Of a stretch of DNA of 64,000 nucleotides, positions 25,661 to 34,571 are shown piece by piece; position 1 is the stretch's first letter; each line of letters begins with the position of its first letter. The DNA lies in NCBI GenBank assembly GCA_018882835.1, contig VERE01000005.1, positions 1 through 64,000 on the forward strand, in the 5' to 3' direction. Below the pieces are notes generated by a model. The model was not told where the DNA came from and did not search any database. It saw only the letters and a program-made list of their open reading frames with translations. The translations under genes were made by a program, and so were the position numbers. Source of the stretch: Limnohabitans sp. (lineage in GTDB: Bacteria > Pseudomonadota > Gammaproteobacteria > Burkholderiales > Burkholderiaceae_C).

Positions 25661-26929
25661 TTGGGTTCAAATTTTTTGCAAGGCTCGGTTGCGGTTATTG
25701 TTTTTCTTTGTTTTGCCTTCGGATATGCACTCTCATTTGCATTGCGCACGGTCAATGCAGTCATCGCGCCCGACCTCGTGGCTGAATTCGGATTGAGCAA
25801 CGCGCAACTTGGCGCCCTTTCCAGCGCATACTTTTTCAGCTTTGCAGCCATGCAATTGCCCCTGGGCATCTGGCTGGACCGCTTTGGCTCCCGCAAAACC
25901 CATGCAAGTTTGCTGTGTGTGGCCGCCCTTGGCTGCGTCTGCTTTGGCTTGTCCCAGGAAACCTGGATGCTGTGGATCGGTCGCGCCTTGATTGGCATGG
26001 GCGTTTCGGGCGCCCTGATGGCGTCGTTCAGGGCCTTCCGATTTTGGTATCCCGTGGAACAACAGTCTCAACTGGCTTCCTGGATGCTGGTAGCGGGCTC
26101 CATGGGTGCATTGGCTTCCACCCTTCCCGTCCAATGGGCACTGCCGGTGATGGGATGGCGTGGCTTGTTCAATCTGATTGCCGTCCTGTTGCTCCTGGCC
26201 AGCATCCTGATTTTTTTCTTGCTGCCCGCTGAACCCGCACCCCAGGCCCACACTTCGGAGAATCCTTGGGCCGGTTACATCACCGTGTTCAAGGATCGCT
26301 ATTTCTGGCGTTTCGCAGCGCCCGGCATTGGCATGCAGGCCAGCTTTGTGGCCTTTCAAAGCCTATGGGCGGGCCCCTGGCTGACCCAGGTACTGGGCAT
26401 GAGCGCCGATGAAAGTGCGCAAACGCTGCTGATCTTGAATTTCTTTTTGATGATGGTTTATTTGTTGTTGGGCTGGCGTTCGCCCAAATTGGCCGCCAAA
26501 GGATGGACACCCTTGCGCATGGCGAGCATCGGTGGTTTGATCATGCTGGTCGCGCAAACTGGCATGGTCTTCATGCACGGCCCCTGGGCCTGGACACTTT
26601 GGCTGCTCTTGGGCCTGGGCTCCACCACCTTCATGCTGACCCAAACGCATGTGAACCAAAATTTTCCGCAACACCTGGCAGGACGCGCTTTCACCGCCTA
26701 CAACTTACTTCTTTTTGCCGGCATGTTCTTGGTGCAATGGCTGTTCGGGGTATTGATAGATGCGATCAGGGTTCTGGCCAGCGTCAGCCATGTTTCCGAA
26801 GCGTTTCGAGGGGCCATGCTGGTTTGGGTGGTGTTCGAAGCGGCCACCCTGGCGGTGATGGTCTTCTGGCGCGTGCCCAGAACCTATGTACCGCAGCCGG
26901 CGACACCCCCTGCCGCCAACCCCAAGTGA
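25661..26929 (+). CDS. MFS transporter (TTG start)
   Basis: A 422-residue 12-helix major facilitator. Helix 2/loop motif A reads GIWLDRFGSRKTHASLL; GRALIGMGVSGALMASFRAFRFWYP is helix 4 and the following loop. The best start is the TTG at 25661, preceded by GTGGAGTGA, since the first helix begins directly after it (NFLQGSVAVIVFLCFAFGY) and no ATG lies before helix 3. The substrate is unknown. It is divergent from the channel gene across 175 bp and converges with the cupin gene. Confidence 0.85.
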   Translation: MGSNFLQGSVAVIVFLCFAFGYALSFALRTVNAVIAPDLVAEFGLSNAQLGALSSAYFFSFAAMQLPLGIWLDRFGSRKTHASLLCVAALGCVCFGLSQETWMLWIGRALIGMGVSGALMASFRAFRFWYPVEQQSQLASWMLVAGSMGALASTLPVQWALPVMGWRGLFNLIAVLLLLASILIFFLLPAEPAPQAHTSENPWAGYITVFKDRYFWRFAAPGIGMQASFVAFQSLWAGPWLTQVLGMSADESAQTLLILNFFLMMVYLLLGWRSPKLAAKGWTPLRMASIGGLIMLVAQTGMVFMHGPWAWTLWLLLGLGSTTFMLTQTHVNQNFPQHLAGRAFTAYNLLLFAGMFLVQWLFGVLIDAIRVLASVSHVSEAFRGAMLVWVVFEAATLAVMVFWRVPRTYVPQPATPPAANPK

Positions 26930-26944
26930 ACGGAAAGCGAAGGC

Positions 26945-27568
26945 TTAGGCCTTGGCTTTCTTGGCAACCGCTTTCTTTTTCGCCGGTGCTGGCTTTGTAA
27001 GCATGGCCTTCGCCGTTTTTTGCTGCTGAAACTCTTCGCAACGCGCCATCGCAGCCGCCGTGAACTCCGCCTTGGGCTGGTTGCCGCCAATCACGAACAT
27101 CAACAAATGCTCTTTGTCGGGCTCGTTCTTGGTGACGTTCATGAAACGACGCGCCATGCCAGGCGGGAAAGAAATGACATCGAACGGGTTCAGGTCGACG
27201 TGCATCTTGTCCTTGCCTTCGTTCCATTCGCAGCGCCACTTGCCGGTCATGGCAATGAAGGTTTCGTTGGTATCGTGGTTGTGCATCAAGGGGCCACGTC
27301 CAGGTTTGGCTTTGCAATAACCCAGATTGAAGCCTTCGGAGATTGGAATGGCCGGCATGGTCGAGGCGTTATCACCGACGGGTGAAGTCGTGGCTTTGTT
27401 GTTCTTTTTCGGAGGCTGAAAGCCAATCACCGCATACAGCTTGCGCTCAGACTCGGGCAAGGGACTGTCAGGCAAGCCACCATCCGAGCCCTTGAGCTTG
27501 TTAAAGCGCGCCACCCGCTTCATCATGTCTTCGCGGCTGACGACCCGAATGTCTTTCCAATTGGCCAT
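26945..27568 (-). CDS. Cupin-domain protein with lysine/alanine-rich tail
   Basis: A 207-residue cytosolic protein. The cupin core (residues ~75-160) has PLMHNHDTNETFIAMTGKW and HVDLNPFDVISFPPGMARRFMN, giving three histidines and a glutamate region for a metal. The C-terminal ~20 residues (TKPAPAKKKAVAKKAKA) are histone-H1-like and would bind nucleic acid or acidic surfaces. The conserved N-terminus WKDIRVVSREDMMKRVARF resembles a cupin group of unknown function. A GGAGACAGA ribosome site precedes the ATG. It diverges from the GST gene. Confidence 0.8.
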   Translation of the reverse strand: MANWKDIRVVSREDMMKRVARFNKLKGSDGGLPDSPLPESERKLYAVIGFQPPKKNNKATTSPVGDNASTMPAIPISEGFNLGYCKAKPGRGPLMHNHDTNETFIAMTGKWRCEWNEGKDKMHVDLNPFDVISFPPGMARRFMNVTKNEPDKEHLLMFVIGGNQPKAEFTAAAMARCEEFQQQKTAKAMLTKPAPAKKKAVAKKAKA

Positions 27569-27720
27569 GTCTGTCTCCTCGTTGCTGTTAGCTTGATCAA
27601 TAGCGAGTTCATCTTCGCAAAATTCATTTTGAGCGTCAAGCGTGCAAGCGACCCGCCTGCACGATGGCTCGGATTGATTTATAAAGAGCGATCACTGATT
27701 TTTTTCAACAGGAGTTCTTC
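27569..27720. promoter_or_regulatory. Divergent intergenic region, cupin // GST
   Basis: 152 bp between divergent starts. AT-rich segments (GATTTATAAAGAGC around 27675-27690) could hold a -10 element for the GST gene, whose ATG follows an AGGAG site. No palindromic operator was evident. Confidence 0.35.
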
Positions 27721-28335
27721 ATGCTGAGTCTTTTCTATGCGCCTGGCGCCTGCTCAATGGCCGCGCACATCGTGATGGAGGAAAGCGGCGAGGCCTACCA
27801 GCCGAAGCGCATGGATTTGGCCAAGGGCGATCAAAAAACTGCCGCGTATTTGAAAATTCACCCTCTGGGCCGGGTCCCCGCACTGGCACTGGACGATGGC
27901 AGCTACCTGACTGAAAACACGGCCATCCTGCCTTACCTGGGCCAACGCTTTGGCCTCTGGCCCACGGACCCGCTGGCACAAGTGCGCGCCCTGTCTGTCA
28001 TCGGTTTCTTCGCCACCAATGTGCATCCGGCATTTGCCCATATTCGGCGTCCCGAACGTTACACCGAAGAAGCTTCTGCCCATGCTGGCATTCAGGCCGT
28101 GGGACAACGCATGTTTCTCAGCCACCTTCATCAAATCGATGCCCTGTATGCAGATCGCGAATGGTTGAGTGGCCGATATTCCGTGCTTGACCCGTATGCC
28201 TGGGTCTTTTACGTGTGGGGCCAGCGCATTGGCATGCCGATGTCAGACCTGAAAAACTTCACCGCCCTCAAAGACCGCATGCTGCAGCGCGCAGCTGTGC
28301 AGCGCGTCATGGCCGACGAGGGCCTGTCGCTTTAA
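27721..28335 (+). CDS. Glutathione S-transferase family protein
   Basis: A 204-residue GST. The N-terminal thioredoxin fold has LFYAPGACSMAAHIVMEESG, where APGACS holds the beta-class type Cys/Ser active-site region, and LGRVPALALDDGSYLTENTAIL carries the cis-proline and glutathione-binding ENTAIL. The helical C-terminal domain ends SVLDPYAWVFYVWGQRIG. Beta-class GSTs conjugate or reduce electrophiles in the cytosol. It is preceded by AGGAG and ends at a palindromic stop shared with the convergent MBL gene. Confidence 0.9.
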   Translation: MLSLFYAPGACSMAAHIVMEESGEAYQPKRMDLAKGDQKTAAYLKIHPLGRVPALALDDGSYLTENTAILPYLGQRFGLWPTDPLAQVRALSVIGFFATNVHPAFAHIRRPERYTEEASAHAGIQAVGQRMFLSHLHQIDALYADREWLSGRYSVLDPYAWVFYVWGQRIGMPMSDLKNFTALKDRMLQRAAVQRVMADEGLSL

Positions 28336-28339
28336 AGCG
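28328..28339. other. Palindrome CGCTTTAAAGCG carrying both convergent stop codons
   Basis: A perfect 12-bp palindrome in which the central TTTAAA supplies the TAA of the GST gene on one strand and the TAA of the MBL gene on the other. It may also weakly help transcription ending, but there is no T tract. Confidence 0.6.
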
Positions 28340-29225
28340 CAAACACGCCAGGCTCGACCTGGCGTGCATCGCCATCGGCGATGAGTTCATCCAGATGCAT
28401 TTGGATGCTGCGCTGCTCTGCGCTTTCAATGTAAACCTCTTCATAGCCCGGCGGGTAAATCAAGCGCTCTTGCACCAAGGATGCCAGCGTGCGCGGGCCT
28501 TTGGACAACATGACCAACAAACGCTGGCGCCGCTCATCCACCTTGGCAAGGTAACGTGCCAGCTGACTCAAAAAAGTTTCGCGATCCGTCAACACGCCCC
28601 GGTGGTGCGAGGTGATCCAGGCCTTGACATCGAGTTGCTTAACGTCCTCCAGGGTTTGGCGGAAGGCTGACAAACTGGAAGTGGCATCCCCATAGTAAGG
28701 CCCAAAGCTGGTGAGGTCGATGTCACCAATGAAAGCCACCCCTTCGTTCTCGATGACAAGCGCGCAATGGCCCGAGGTGTGTCCGGGCAAATGCTGCGCA
28801 CGAATCTGAACACCACCGCCCAAGTCCCACACATGGCCGTCACGGTAACCTGTGGCATCTGGCCTGGGGGTGTAATGAAATTCATGCTCGATTTTTTTCT
28901 TCAAAGCCGTCAGCACTGGCTCTGAATACCCGTAATGCGCCGCCAGCCCCTCCCAGGACCGGGCTGCCGCCAAATCTGCCTCGTGCACTTGCACCTGGGC
29001 ACGCGGCACGCGATGCAGGCCTGCCATGTGGTCCTCATGGACATGACCCAGAATGACCAAATCCACCGAATCAAAGTCATCGCCCATGCGGTTGGCCACC
29101 AGCGGTGTGTCAAACGCCACGCGCATCTGGGCGCTGCTGACCAGCACCTGATTGCCTTCGGGATACTTGCCAGACTTCTCGCCCAAATGGACCGTGACCG
29201 TGCCGCATTGCCAAAGAGTGTCCAT
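28332..29225 (-). CDS. Metallo-beta-lactamase-fold hydrolase
   Basis: A 297-residue MBL enzyme. The metal motif HxHxDH is in ILGHVHEDHMAGL; further ligands lie in HLPGHTSGHCALV and GVAFIGDIDLTSFGP, with ITSHHRGVL near the end. A C-terminal helical part (~220-297) resembles a winged-helix extension with an LVQERLIYPPGYEE segment. It hydrolyses an unknown ester, lactone or thioester. ATG at 29223-29225 gives MDTLWQCGTVTVHLGE; the open frame upstream (to 29324) overlaps the divergent Bug gene and is not family-like. Confidence 0.85.
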   Translation of the reverse strand: MDTLWQCGTVTVHLGEKSGKYPEGNQVLVSSAQMRVAFDTPLVANRMGDDFDSVDLVILGHVHEDHMAGLHRVPRAQVQVHEADLAAARSWEGLAAHYGYSEPVLTALKKKIEHEFHYTPRPDATGYRDGHVWDLGGGVQIRAQHLPGHTSGHCALVIENEGVAFIGDIDLTSFGPYYGDATSSLSAFRQTLEDVKQLDVKAWITSHHRGVLTDRETFLSQLARYLAKVDERRQRLLVMLSKGPRTLASLVQERLIYPPGYEEVYIESAEQRSIQMHLDELIADGDARQVEPGVFAL

Positions 29226-29322
29226 GGTGATTTCAGTCCCGATAAAAAAAGCTCGATGCGAAAATTTTAAAGCCTGGGCAATCCCGCTATAGTCAGAAGA
29301 ACTCAAGACCCTTGGAGTCCTC

Positions 29323-30309
29323 ATGCGACGTTCTTTCTGCCACCGCTCATTCTGGATCGCAGGTGCTTTGGCGCTGGGCAGTTTTTTATTTTCACAGGCG
29401 TTCGCGCAGGCAGACTACCCCACCAAGCCCGTCAAAGTCATTGTGGCCTTCCCACCCGGCGGCACCAGTGATGTCATGGGGCGGATGGTGGCCGACGAGC
29501 TCACCAAAATTTTGAAACAGCCCTTTGTGGTTGAAAACATAGGCGGTGCTGGCGGCACCATTGGGATGGAGCGCGCCCTCAAGCTACCGGCCGATGGCTA
29601 TACCCTGATTCAAACAGGCGTTGGCCAAAATGCGGTCGCCCATGGGCTTGACCCCCACCTCAAGTACAACTCGGTCACGGACTTCTTCCACCTGTCGCAA
29701 ATCCACTCGGGCCCCAATGTGCTGGTGGTGCATCCAGCGACACCCTACAAAACCGTGAAGGACATTGTCGACTTTGCCAAAGGCAACCCCGGCAAGCTGG
29801 ACTATGGCTACACCCACGCAGCTTCCGGGCACATGGCGATGGAACTCTTCAAGCAAACAGCAGGCATCTACCTCACGGGCATTCCCTACCGAGGCGGCGG
29901 ACCCATGCTGACCGATTTGCTGGCGGGCACCATTCCCATGATGTTCATCAATCAGGATGTTGCGCTGCCTCACATCAAAGCCGGAAAGATGCGCGCCATT
30001 GCTGTTTCAAGTGCCAAGCGCAACCCCTTGTACCCCGATACCCCCACGATTGCAGAGGCGGGCTACAAAGACTTTGAGGCACTTTCCTGGTCAGGTATGT
30101 CGATTGCCAAGGGGACGCCTCAGCCCATAGTGGACAAACTAGAAGCCGCGATCAGCCAAGCCATGCAATCCGATGCCATCAAGCAGCGCATGAGCTCAAT
30201 CGGCTTCATCATCCCTGCGCAAGGGTCCAAGCCTTACAACGAGTTTCTGAAGAAAGAGCTGGAAGTCTGGACCCGCGTGATCAAGACTGCGGGCATCAAG
30301 CCGCAATAA
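29323..30309 (+). CDS. Bug-family (TctC-like) periplasmic substrate-binding protein
   Basis: A 328-residue Bug receptor with signal peptide ending SQAFAQA. Hallmarks are YPTKPVKVIVAFPPGGTSDVMGRMVA, VVENIGGAGGTIGME (ligand loop) and YGYTHAASGHMAMELFK, with a final GSKPYNEFLKKELEVW. Bug proteins bind small carboxylates, aromatic acids or amides. Some serve the TctAB transporter, and many are orphans with unclear partners. No tctA or tctB is present in this window. It is convergent with the exported hydratase gene and divergent from the MBL gene. Confidence 0.92.
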   Translation: MRRSFCHRSFWIAGALALGSFLFSQAFAQADYPTKPVKVIVAFPPGGTSDVMGRMVADELTKILKQPFVVENIGGAGGTIGMERALKLPADGYTLIQTGVGQNAVAHGLDPHLKYNSVTDFFHLSQIHSGPNVLVVHPATPYKTVKDIVDFAKGNPGKLDYGYTHAASGHMAMELFKQTAGIYLTGIPYRGGGPMLTDLLAGTIPMMFINQDVALPHIKAGKMRAIAVSSAKRNPLYPDTPTIAEAGYKDFEALSWSGMSIAKGTPQPIVDKLEAAISQAMQSDAIKQRMSSIGFIIPAQGSKPYNEFLKKELEVWTRVIKTAGIKPQ

Positions 30310-30324
30310 CGCTGCACAGCACGC

Positions 30325-31194
30325 TCATTTGAAATTCACTTGCACCGGCTTCGCCCCCGGCAAGCCTTCGTAAGTGACCCGAATTTGCTGCCCCGGCTTG
30401 GGCGGCATCAAGGGCGAAAAAGAGCCCAGACTGATCAGCTCGCCCGGCTTCATGGCCAGCCCTTCTTGGGCCAAAGCCTGTGCCAGCCAGACCACCGCAT
30501 TCAATGGATGGTCCAAAATGGCGCTGCCCTTGGTGGTGTTCAAGACTGCCCCTGAGCCATCGGAGACCACAACCGACATGTCGCGCAAGGCGTCCAGCAT
30601 GACTTGCCGCTCAGCAGATCCGGCAGGCGTTGCAATCGGCTCCCCCATGACTCCCAAGCGGGCTCCCACGTTGATGGCAGCCACGCCCGCGCCATTGAGC
30701 TTCATCGGGGCCTCAACCACCAAATCGGGCAACTCGATGAAAGGAATCACCTGATCAATGGCCGCCAATACCTCTTCTGGGGTGCGGGCTTGGTTGATAC
30801 GATCACTGCTCACCCGTACCAGCAAATCTGACTCAAAGACGGGCCGGGCCGCGTATTGCGCTGGCACGCTCGCACCGTTGGCCAACAGCATGCTCTCGTA
30901 CAACTTGCCCCAGACCGGGCGGTCGGTGTTGAAGCGTTTCTGCACAGCCACATTGGTGAGCCCGGCTTTGTAGCCCACCAGCTTGCCGTGGCGGCTGGCC
31001 AAGAGTTGCGTCAGCTTGTTGCGCGTGCAGGCGCCGTCTGCGTCTGACAAGCCTTCGATGTTGGCCGCTGGCTGAGCCTGGGCCATGCGCTGTGCCATGT
31101 CAGACACTTGCGCGTCGCTCAGGCAACCGGCAGCAGAAAAATTGGGAAACAACAAAATACAGGCCGTGACAGGCAACAAAAGACGGGCAAACAT
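30325..31194 (-). CDS. MhpD-like hydratase (2-keto-4-pentenoate hydratase/FAH fold) with signal peptide
   Basis: A 289-residue protein of the 2-oxopent-4-enoate hydratase group. GYKAGLTNVAVQKRFNTDRPVWGKLYE, ARPVFESDLLVRVSSD, IPFIELPDL and the final GELISLGSFSPLMPPKPGQQ with VTYEGLPG match the MhpD pattern, with a metal-ligand type E-x-E/D in FESDLL. It begins MFARLLLPVTACILLFPNFSAAG, a convincing signal peptide, after a strong GGAGGTG at the ATG 31192-31194. Most family members are cytosolic, so export is unusual. The Cys after the hydrophobic run (AAGC) could also make it a lipoprotein. It diverges from a DctP gene. Confidence 0.85.
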   Translation of the reverse strand: MFARLLLPVTACILLFPNFSAAGCLSDAQVSDMAQRMAQAQPAANIEGLSDADGACTRNKLTQLLASRHGKLVGYKAGLTNVAVQKRFNTDRPVWGKLYESMLLANGASVPAQYAARPVFESDLLVRVSSDRINQARTPEEVLAAIDQVIPFIELPDLVVEAPMKLNGAGVAAINVGARLGVMGEPIATPAGSAERQVMLDALRDMSVVVSDGSGAVLNTTKGSAILDHPLNAVVWLAQALAQEGLAMKPGELISLGSFSPLMPPKPGQQIRVTYEGLPGAKPVQVNFK

Positions 31195-31316
31195 GTGAAG
31201 CACCTCCTTGGATGGGTCAAGACATTCTAAAACTGGGGTTCTCCCTTGCGAACAAACCCCATGTAAAAAAGTCACTTGCTACATTAAAAATGCAAAGGTT
31301 CATTTTTGGAGAATTC

Positions 31317-32285
31317 ATGAAACGCCTTACGCTCAGCCTCGCCCTGTTAACTGTCGGCATGATGTCAGCCCCCGCCTTTGCACAAACCATCGTCAAGGTA
31401 GGCCACGCGCTGACCATGAATTCGCACACCGGCGCAGGCACCACCGCTTTTTGTGATCACATTGAGTCACAGACCCAAGGGCGGTACAAATGCCAGCAGT
31501 ACCCGAACTCATCCTTGGGGGGCGAGCGTGAAATGATCGAGGCGGTTCAACTGGGAACCCTGGATGTCGTCAGCACGTCGACCGGTCCGGTTGGCAATTT
31601 TGTGCCGGAAGTCAAAATTGTGGACATCCCCTTTCTTTTCCGCGACTACGACCATGCCCGCCGCTACCTGGATGGCCCTGGACAAGAGTTGTTGACCAAG
31701 TTCCCCTCCAAAGGCCTGGTGGCCTTGGTCTGGACCGAGAACGGCTTCCGTCACATGACCAACAGCAAGCGCCCCATCACCAAGCCTCAAGACGTTGCGG
31801 GCTTGAAGATGCGGACCATGGAAAACAAGGTGCATATGGACGGCTACCGCGCCTTTGGCATACAGCCTACGCCCATGGCATTCCCTGAAGTTTTTGGCGC
31901 GCTGCAAACGGGCACCGTAGATGGCCAGGAAAACCCCATCCCTGTGATTCTGGCGGCCAAGTTCAGCCAGGTGCAAAAGCATCTTTCCCTCACAAACCAT
32001 GTTTACTCGCCATCCTTGTTGATCACGTCTCCCCGGTTCATGAACAAACTGAGCGAAGCCGACAAGAAAATTTTCTATGAGGCAGCCAAAAAGTGTGCCG
32101 CGGCCCAACGTGCGCGCGTCAACGAGGATGAAAACAATGGCATTGCGCAACTTGAAAAAGAAGGCGTGAGTGTGGTTCGCAAAGTCGACGGACAAGCCTT
32201 CCGAGATGCGCTGCGCGAAGTTTATGTGAGCTACTCCAAAGAGTTCGGCGCCGAGAATATTCGCCGCATCCAAGAGTTCAAGTAA
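31317..32285 (+). CDS. TRAP transporter DctP-type substrate-binding protein (no DctQM nearby)
   Basis: A 322-residue periplasmic receptor. Signal peptide MKRLTLSLALLTVGMMSAPAFA, then IVKVGHALTMNSHTGAGTTAF and the family core YPNSSLGGEREMIEAVQLGTLDV, with GLKMRTMENKVHMDGYRAFG, whose Arg lies where the DctP ligand-binding Arg sits. FGALQTGTVDGQENPI completes the pattern. DctP captures organic acids for the DctQM membrane pair, which is not in the window. GGAG lies 6 bases before the ATG at 31317. The substrate is probably a small acid linked to the exported hydratase (inference). Confidence 0.92.
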   Translation: MKRLTLSLALLTVGMMSAPAFAQTIVKVGHALTMNSHTGAGTTAFCDHIESQTQGRYKCQQYPNSSLGGEREMIEAVQLGTLDVVSTSTGPVGNFVPEVKIVDIPFLFRDYDHARRYLDGPGQELLTKFPSKGLVALVWTENGFRHMTNSKRPITKPQDVAGLKMRTMENKVHMDGYRAFGIQPTPMAFPEVFGALQTGTVDGQENPIPVILAAKFSQVQKHLSLTNHVYSPSLLITSPRFMNKLSEADKKIFYEAAKKCAAAQRARVNEDENNGIAQLEKEGVSVVRKVDGQAFRDALREVYVSYSKEFGAENIRRIQEFK

Positions 32286-32293
32286 GCTACCTC

Positions 32294-32319
32294 GCCGTGT
32301 GGGCATCTGCCTGCACGGC
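32294..32319. terminator. Hairpin downstream of dctP-like gene, terminator candidate without T tract
   Basis: GCCGTG (32294-32299) pairs with CACGGC (32314-32319) and, within the loop, GGCA can pair with TGCC. This 26-base imperfect hairpin lies between convergent genes. There is no downstream T run, so it could stabilise the transcript end or help termination by another route. Confidence 0.35.
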
Positions 32320-32332
32320 CCGCAGGGGTCGC

Positions 32333-34534
32333 TCAGGACTCGACTGCGTTTCTCAGCTCATCATTGGTGTGGCGAAGACGCGCCGCCAAACCCAATCCAA
32401 TGCGCCTGAGGACGGTCGAGAGGATGCGCGGATGCTCTTGGGCCAGTTGCAGGAAGTGTTGTTTCTCAAGAACTATCAGCTCGGCGTTTTCAGCGGCGTG
32501 AACGTCTGCCGAATAATTGGCATCGTCCAGGAATGACATTTCGCCAAACATCTGGCCCTGGCCGAGCGTGGTCACATGGAGGCTTTTTCCGTCGGCCAGC
32601 CTGAGCGTGATTTTGACCTCGCCCTGGGCAATTAAAAAGAGGCCTCTGCCCGGCGCCCCGGTTTCGACAATGGGTTGCCCCTTTTGGAAAAATTCCCGCT
32701 GGGTGATGCCTTCCAGCAGTTTCAGCTCGTCTTGGGAAACACCATCGAGCAGATCAAAGGCCCCCAAAGGCAGGGATGCCGTCTCGGAAGACCGGTCCGC
32801 ATGTTGCAAAAGCAGTTGCGATTCCACCCACTCCAGCGCATCGCTCAAATCAGAAAAAAGATGGGTGGTCGCCGATGCGGTGAGTCCCAAATGGCCGATG
32901 TAGGTTCGCAAATCCTTGCCTGTGACCGTCTTTTCCGGCAATCGGCTGAGGATCAAATGCGCGCCACGCTCCTTGAGCTGGTGCTCGACCCTTTCAAGCA
33001 TGTGACCCGCCGTGAAATCAAGCGATTGCACACGATGAAAATCCAACACCACGTTGTGTGCCGATTTCAAATGCGCCTCTAAAAATTGAAGCAGACGGTC
33101 AGTGGTGCCAAAAAAGAGGCTGCCCTGCAACTCAACGATGACCGTCCTTGCGCCATGGGTTTCCAGGATTTGGCGCTGCGCAAAAGTGCGAACACGCTTG
33201 GAAAAAGTTTGATTTCCATGGCTCAAGCGCCGCACATTGGAGGCATGAACCTGCTCGCTGATGAACATCAGGATGGCCAGAGCCACGCCGAGGCCGGAAG
33301 CCGCGATCAAGCTGACAGTGTTGGCAACCACCACGACAGAGATGATCACCACAAACTCCAGGGCGGTATCCCGCGACTTCAGCAGGCTCAGAGAGTGCCA
33401 GTCAATCATCCTGTAGCCAATCACCACCAGCAATGCTGCCAGGGAGGCGACGGGTACCCATGCAATCAATGGCGTCAAGAGCGCAACCGCCAGCAAGGCC
33501 CACAGACCTTGAAACACGCCCGACAAGAAGGTTGTGCCGCCGCTGGCCTTGTTGACCAGGGTCGCGCCCATGGTGCCAGCGCCAGGCGCTCCGCCCAGCA
33601 AGGTCGCGGCCAGGTTACCCAGCCCCTGGCCAATCAATTCTTTGTTGGAGTTGTGGCGTGTGCCCGTCAGGGCGTCCAGCACCAAACAAGTTTTCAATGT
33701 ATCGATCGACAAGAGCACTGCCAAGGTGACTGCTGGCACAAGAACTTGCTGCCACCCAGGCATCGAGGAACCGAGAATGCTTTGCCAAGGCCCCGTCACC
33801 GCCTTCACCAAGCCCTCCAGGTCAGCGGACAGGTGACCAATGATGAATGCGTTGCCTTCCATGGACAGCAAGCCGGGTGCGAGGGTCCACCCCAGCAACC
33901 AATACATGGCGATGCCCGCCAGCAAGCCAACGATCACCGCAGGCACCTTGGTGGTGACCTTGGGGGCGTAAATCATCGCCAGGGCCGTGGTTGCACCGGT
34001 CGCCAAACTGGTGCCTTGCCATAGCTCTGGCGCCTGAAGGCTTTGCCACCAGTTCATTCCTTTGGGTGTTGCAAGCCATTTGGGCAACTGGCTGAAAATC
34101 ACGATCAGGCCAACCCCACTCAAATAGCCGCTGACAACGGTGTAGGGCATGTAGCGCATCAAATCGCCGATTCTGAGAACGCCAAAGCCAAGCTGAATCA
34201 AACTCGCGACCAGTGCGACCAGGAAAAGAGTGACCAAAATGAGGCCAGGACTCTGCGCTTGCTGCGCCATTTGTATGGACAAGGCAGACAACACCGCAGC
34301 GGCAGGCGCACACGGTGCAGAGATAAGGCGCTGCGTTCCGCCAAAGCTGGCCGCCACCAGGCCCAAAGCGGTCACGCCCAGCATGCCCGCCAAGGCACCC
34401 TTGGCACCAAACTCGCTGCCTAGAGGCGCGAAGATTGTGACCCCAAAGGCAATGGCAGAAGGCAAGGCAACCAGCATGGCCGCAAAGCCGCCCCAGACAT
34501 CCCCCATGAGGTGTCCCTTGTTAGAAAACTGCAT
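32333..34534 (-). CDS. SulP anion transporter with STAS and cNMP-binding-like domains
   Basis: A 733-residue SLC26/SulP protein. Membrane part ~1-430: GGTQRLISAPCAPAAAVL, YMPYTVVSGYLSGVGLIV and the GGAPGAGTMGATLVNKASGG signature. STAS domain ~460-575 includes VVLDFHRVQSLDFTAGHML. cNMP-like domain ~593-715 includes FFQKGQPIVETGAPGRGLFLI and GQMFGEMSFLDDANYSADV. In the last motif the usual phosphate-binding Arg of the PRxAT segment appears as Tyr, so nucleotide binding is doubtful. SulP proteins move sulfate, bicarbonate or dicarboxylates. The start at 34534 or an ATG at 34507 with AAGGGA upstream are both possible. It is last in an operon with an MBL gene and a cNMP gene. Confidence 0.9.
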   Translation of the reverse strand: MQFSNKGHLMGDVWGGFAAMLVALPSAIAFGVTIFAPLGSEFGAKGALAGMLGVTALGLVAASFGGTQRLISAPCAPAAAVLSALSIQMAQQAQSPGLILVTLFLVALVASLIQLGFGVLRIGDLMRYMPYTVVSGYLSGVGLIVIFSQLPKWLATPKGMNWWQSLQAPELWQGTSLATGATTALAMIYAPKVTTKVPAVIVGLLAGIAMYWLLGWTLAPGLLSMEGNAFIIGHLSADLEGLVKAVTGPWQSILGSSMPGWQQVLVPAVTLAVLLSIDTLKTCLVLDALTGTRHNSNKELIGQGLGNLAATLLGGAPGAGTMGATLVNKASGGTTFLSGVFQGLWALLAVALLTPLIAWVPVASLAALLVVIGYRMIDWHSLSLLKSRDTALEFVVIISVVVVANTVSLIAASGLGVALAILMFISEQVHASNVRRLSHGNQTFSKRVRTFAQRQILETHGARTVIVELQGSLFFGTTDRLLQFLEAHLKSAHNVVLDFHRVQSLDFTAGHMLERVEHQLKERGAHLILSRLPEKTVTGKDLRTYIGHLGLTASATTHLFSDLSDALEWVESQLLLQHADRSSETASLPLGAFDLLDGVSQDELKLLEGITQREFFQKGQPIVETGAPGRGLFLIAQGEVKITLRLADGKSLHVTTLGQGQMFGEMSFLDDANYSADVHAAENAELIVLEKQHFLQLAQEHPRILSTVLRRIGLGLAARLRHTNDELRNAVES

Positions 34535-34571
34535 TGATCACCACACTTGGGGAAAGTTGATTGGATGTCGC

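Noticed and set aside
25485-25998. N-terminal extension of the channel frame
   Set aside because: It overlaps the divergent MFS gene and its promoter, and has no channel-like pattern; a ribosome site favours 25485.
26940-26953. Short inverted repeat AAGGC-TTAG-GCCTT between MFS and cupin stops
   Set aside because: Only five base pairs, no T tract, and it overlaps a stop codon; too weak for a terminator call.
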